Below are positions 60,301 to 64,000 of a stretch of 64,000 nt of DNA, one piece after another (position 1 is the stretch's first letter; every line of letters starts with the position of its first letter). This stretch comes from Silene conica (taxonomy: Eukaryota; Streptophyta; Magnoliopsida; Caryophyllales; Caryophyllaceae). The stretch covers positions 15,398,952-15,462,951 of the forward strand of contig CM055311.2 in NCBI GenBank assembly GCA_029255685.2, written 5' to 3'. Both the position numbers and the translations under genes were made by a program. The notes beneath the pieces are model-generated. The model was not told the DNA's origin and did not search any database. It saw only the letters and a program-made list of their open reading frames with translations.

Positions 60301-61884
60301 TGATGAGCTATATTTTGGTCATGTTTTTCATTATCTATCCTTCGTTTTCGGTCCCGATTCGACCTCGTTTTGCGTGCCTTTACTCGTTTTTACGTCCATT
60401 TCCTAGACTATTCCTATTTGGTTTCCATGGTGTAGGTATTGTGGCGGGAGCGAAGAAACGGGAGCAAACGAAGTGATTTTGGAGCAACATATGAAGAAAT
60501 GATGAAGGAAAGGCTCCAGGTGCTGTCAGCCGGTCCCAGACCGGCAGCCGGTTGGCCGTCTGGGAGGCTTGACTTGACTTACGAGGAAAATTGGCAAATT
60601 GTTGCAGGGATTTCACATTTGCTTCTCAGCCGGTGACCAACCGGCAGCCGACCGGTCGGCTGGTAGTCATGCTCACTTCAATTTCGTGCAAAAAAGTCAG
60701 AAGTCTCATATCAGGCTCCCAGCCGGTGGTCAACCGGCAGCCGGCCCACCGGCTGGCTATAGCTGTGTTGATGAAAACAATGAAGAAAAAAGTCAGAAGT
60801 TTGCAAAAGGACTCCCAGCCGGTCCACCACCGGCAGCCGGTTGACCGGCTGAAAGTCAGATTTCAGAATTTCGCGCACTATATAAATCCGCACTTAGTCT
60901 ATTTTCATTTACGCAACATTTGAGATATTTTCATACTTTTCTATGGTTAAGTTACTGTTCCATTGCTTTGGTTTTCGCACAAAACTCTCTTAGAAACCTT
61001 AATCTTTCCTTAGTTTTCATTTTAATCTTGTAGTTCTTGATAATCCTTCCTTAGTCACTTTCCTAGTTATTGTTCTTAGCAATTCTTCTAGGGTTTTTGG
61101 TTGTATTTATGAGCATTTGAAAGGATCTTCCATTTGTAATCAAAGTTCATGCCTTTATTCAATTGTTTGGTATAATCTTCCAAATCTTTACTTTGGTTTT
61201 ATATTACTTCAAGTTTTTCTTAAATCAATTGTTTACCTTTGTTTGTTCATCATGTTTAGCACTTGTTTACCTCTTATCCACATGTTTTTTCCTTACAATG
61301 AGTGAGTAGACTTATACCTAGGGTTAGGGGGGAACTTGGGTGTTGTCAGATGATAAATTTATGCTAGTTTGTTGATTAGTTGTTCTCGATAAAGGGGTTT
61401 TCCATTTGTTGCATGCTAGGTGTTTGATGATTTGCCTAAACGAAAGTTGGGCTTTGATTTTAGCGTGACTTTCCTTTAGCGACGGTTGAGGGTTTGTCTT
61501 AGTATGTTTTATGGTTGGTTGTGGGTATTTGTAGCGAAAGCTAGGGTATTCCGACCTAGGTTTAGTCGACTCGAGAGAAGAGACTTATCGAGACCACTTA
61601 CTTGAGACCAACTAGTTCACTTCCTAGTATTTTCGTCTACCCATCTTAGTGATCCCCGACACCCTAGTTTACCTTTAATTGATTTTCATCATCTTAGCTT
61701 TTGCTATTGCTCTTTAGTTGTTAATCACTCTCAAACCTTATTACCCCGACTTAGGCTTCAATTAGAGCTAGACTAAACGATTATCCCCACCATCTTCGTG
61801 TTCGACCCCGAACTAAATACTACTTTCTTTCGGGTTTTATAAATCTTGTTTGATGCCGGTAGTGACGGCAAAAACCGGCCATCA
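60301..61884 (+). repeat. 3' LTR of the Athila-type element
   Basis: 1584 bp, ends GGCCATCA, followed by TSD CACGA at 61885-61889. Carries four palindrome patches (60528-60852). Confidence 0.93.
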
Positions 61885-62155
61885 CACGATCACGAATTTG
61901 ACCATGAACTTCTATGAATCGTTCTTGAGGCGATCTTATAAAACGATTATATTCATACTGGTCATCACTAGTTGTAGTCGGATTATCTTCCTTGAATTCT
62001 GTGATTATGTTTTCATAGTTAAGATAGGTTTCTCGTTCATCTTTAACTATCATATTATGCATAATAATACAAGGCATAAGAACCTTCTCAATCCAATCTC
62101 GACTCAAAGAAGACAAGGGCATTTGATCTTTGATTAACACAAATCGAGCTTGTTT
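61885..62155 (-). pseudogene. PIF/Harbinger transposase C-terminal fragment
   Basis: Minus-strand fragment with LSRDWIEKVLMPCIIMHNM, IVKDERETY and RFIEVHGQIRDR, matching the C-terminal part of plant PIF/Harbinger-type transposases (IIMHNMIVEDER). Cut at its left end by the Athila insertion; a few bases continue at 46970-46977 before the CACTA terminus. Upstream catalytic regions are missing. Confidence 0.75.
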
Positions 62156-62213
62156 AAACTTATACTTAATTAACGTACAATAACAAACGCTTTTAAGTTG
62201 ACATTGTAATTTG

Positions 62214-62470
62214 ATACTCCCTTCATCTCATTTCTATTGTTCCCCTTTTTCCAAAATGTTTCCCATTTTTACTACCCCTTAATTTAGTATGAAAATTAGT
62301 AAACTACCTCTAACACCCTATGTTTTTTTAACCACCGATTACCCAATCAAAATTGTAATATCACTCTTGCTCTTAACTAAAGGTGTAGATTGAAATTTTT
62401 TATCTTATTTGTTAAATCCTTCCCAACAAGGTAAGAAAAACAGTAAAAGTGGGATACATGAAGTATGTAA
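62214..62470. mobile_element. Possible Stowaway-like MITE
   Basis: Left end TACTCCCTTCATCTCA resembles Stowaway termini. The right end (reverse complement TACTTCATGTATCCCAC) is only a loose match, and TA flanks are present. Degenerate. Confidence 0.4.
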
Positions 62471-63369
62471 CATTTATTTCAATATGTCAAAATACAATTA
62501 GATAACCAACTAATTTAAAAATTAAGTAACAGAACGATCTAATGCAAAAGTAACTTGTTGATAGTGAAAATCGTTGAATGTAGTAAATATGATAGTCACA
62601 ACCATGTGAGTAATAAAACTGTAAAAGTAACAATAATAGCAGTGGGACTAATAAAAGTAATAGTAGCGCACAACAACGACGAGGTAGTCCAATTAACATT
62701 ATTATTTAGTATTGATTTTTATTCATTATTCTTCATCTTTTCTTTGGTTAGAATTTTCAAAGTTAGCTTTTTTAATATTTTTAAAATGACTTTCTAAATT
62801 AACGCAGCAACAAGGGTAGTCATTAGTCAATATAGTAATCATTTTGATTTTTTTTTAAAAATGATTTTTTCTATCCAAACTATCTTTAATTTTATTTAAT
62901 TGAAAAAATATTACAAAATTTACACATTCTTGCGAATTTTTTTTTTTTTTTTGTCAAATTACTCGAGTTTTCGACATTGACTTCCCGATTAATGATCCTA
63001 AGGTTATTTTTTGCCCGAGTCAGCAAAACCATTTTATCCAAATTAAATTTAATCGTGTTATTCTAATATGCTTTTTCAATTTTTTTTTTAGTTTATCAAC
63101 TTTCTTATTTTAATTTCTGTTTTACCCATTTTTCATAAACTTTTCTACGCAAATTTTATTGTATGGCCGTCGTACATGCATCGAGAAAAATGTAATCACT
63201 TGTACTAAATATTGATTACTGTTGGGTATTAATGAACATTTTTTATTACTAAAAAATGACCAGGTCACTAGTAACAAAAAATGGTCATTTTTTGCCAAAA
63301 ACACAGAAAATGTCGTCGTACAGTAAAAATGTTGTTATCTCTAAATTGATTTTTCTTCATTATTCTCGA
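62471..63369. other. AT-rich stretch, nothing recognised
   Basis: Poly-T/A tracts and no coding features. Confidence 0.4.
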
Positions 63370-63378
63370 TTGTTTATT

Positions 63379-63931
63379 GGGATATTCTATATGGTACCCC
63401 TCTATTTTTTGACTTTTTACATGGTACCCCTACACTTTTTAAAACATACATGGTACCCCTAATTGTTCTCATTATCACTACGCCTACCCCTAAACTTTAT
63501 TTTCCGTCAATTCAACTCAGTTTAAAACTTTAAGTGATAACTTGAACACGTAAGGAAGCTTGTCATTTATTATCACGTGACATAAGGACTCTATTAGGCT
63601 CAATATCCATCTCGATCCTAATATTTATAGATATATATGGGCTAAAAAAAAGGTGAAGGAAAAATTATTGTTCTTTGCCAAATTATCACGTCCAAAGAAT
63701 GGATATTAATTCTAATAGAGTCCTTATGTCATAAGATGATAAATGTCAAGTTTGGTTATGCGTCTAAGTAATCATTTAACACTTAAAAATGAGTTTAATT
63801 GATGAAAAATAAAGTTTAGGGTTACACGTAGTGATAATGACAACACTTAGGGGTACGATGTATGTTTTAAAAAGTGTAGGGGTACCATGTAGAAAGTCGA
63901 AAAATTGAGGGGTACCATATAGAATATCCCT
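63379..63931. mobile_element. Mutator-like foldback element, family GGGATATT, copy 2
   Basis: 553 bp, inverted ends GGGATATTCTATATGGTACC / GGTACCATATAGAATATCCC, with complementarity reaching roughly 230 bases inwards (GACATAAGGACTCTATTA recurs inverted near the centre). Perfect 9-bp target duplication TTGTTTATT at 63370-63378 and 63932-63940. No ORF. Confidence 0.92.
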
Positions 63932-64000
63932 TGTTTATTTTATCAGAATTTTCAATTATTTACACATGTGAATTTGTGTTATGATAATCTTTATTATTTT

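Larger units (their letters stand above)
46978..61884 (+). mobile_element. Athila-type Ty3/Gypsy retrotransposon, full length, degraded
   Basis: 14.9 kb with LTRs at 46978-48548 and 60301-61884, 5-bp TSD CACGA, an Athila-type primer site, gag, protease, RT, RNase H, integrase and an additional ORF in the envelope position, and a polypurine tract next to the 3' LTR. Multiple stops and frameshifts make it non-autonomous. LTRs differ by roughly 2-3% by eye, so it is older than the gag-only element. It inserted three bases outside a CACTA terminus and splits a PIF/Harbinger fragment. Confidence 0.93.

Overview
This window looks like nuclear DNA of a flowering plant, probably a eudicot. It is AT-rich, has short GT-AG introns, and is almost entirely transposon-derived. 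I found no ordinary housekeeping gene, rRNA, tRNA or CRISPR array. The species cannot be told from the sequence.

Region 1 (1 to about 19.65 kb) reads as one very large Helitron-like element on the minus strand that runs off the left edge. Going leftwards it holds a candidate 5' terminus (19654), a TATA promoter and an unrecognised spliced gene (19.5-18.1 kb), a dsRBD-like protein (16.07-15.08 kb), a multi-exon RPA70-like gene (13.9-11.75 kb), two F-box-like genes on the opposite strand (10.5 and 7.8 kb), a second dsRBD-like protein (4.64-3.62 kb) and the Helitron Rep domain (2.85 kb to the edge). RepHel has two in-frame stops, while the dsRBD-like and F-box-like frames are open and exist as diverged pairs. 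This is the most interesting block. Next to it is a second, non-autonomous Helitron 3' end (21342).

Region 2 (21.9-33.6 kb) is a nest. A truncated minus-strand Athila-type element (LTR 31805-33578, PBS, gag) was broken after five codons of gag by a young gag-only Ty3/Gypsy element (22314-31606, 2.9 kb LTRs, 5-bp TSD GGAAA). Each LTR of the inserted element carries about ten hairpin units whose arms differ in sequence but stay complementary, followed by GC-rich palindromes. A Mutator-like MITE sits in the Athila LTR.

Region 3 (33.6-46.97 kb) holds an LTR fragment, a 549-bp Mutator-like foldback element, simple repeats, a 4.2 kb mariner-like element (40070-44294) with an intact DD39D transposase plus a convergent 137-aa second ORF, a LINE-type tail with 16-bp TSDs, another Helitron 3' end (45966), and a CACTA subterminal array and terminus (46969).

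Region 4 (46978-61884) is a 14.9 kb Athila-type LTR retrotransposon on the plus strand with 5-bp TSD CACGA: gag, protease-RT, RNase H-integrase and an env-position ORF, all degraded. It splits a PIF/Harbinger transposase fragment. The last 2 kb holds a Stowaway-like MITE and a second copy of the foldback family (63379-63931).
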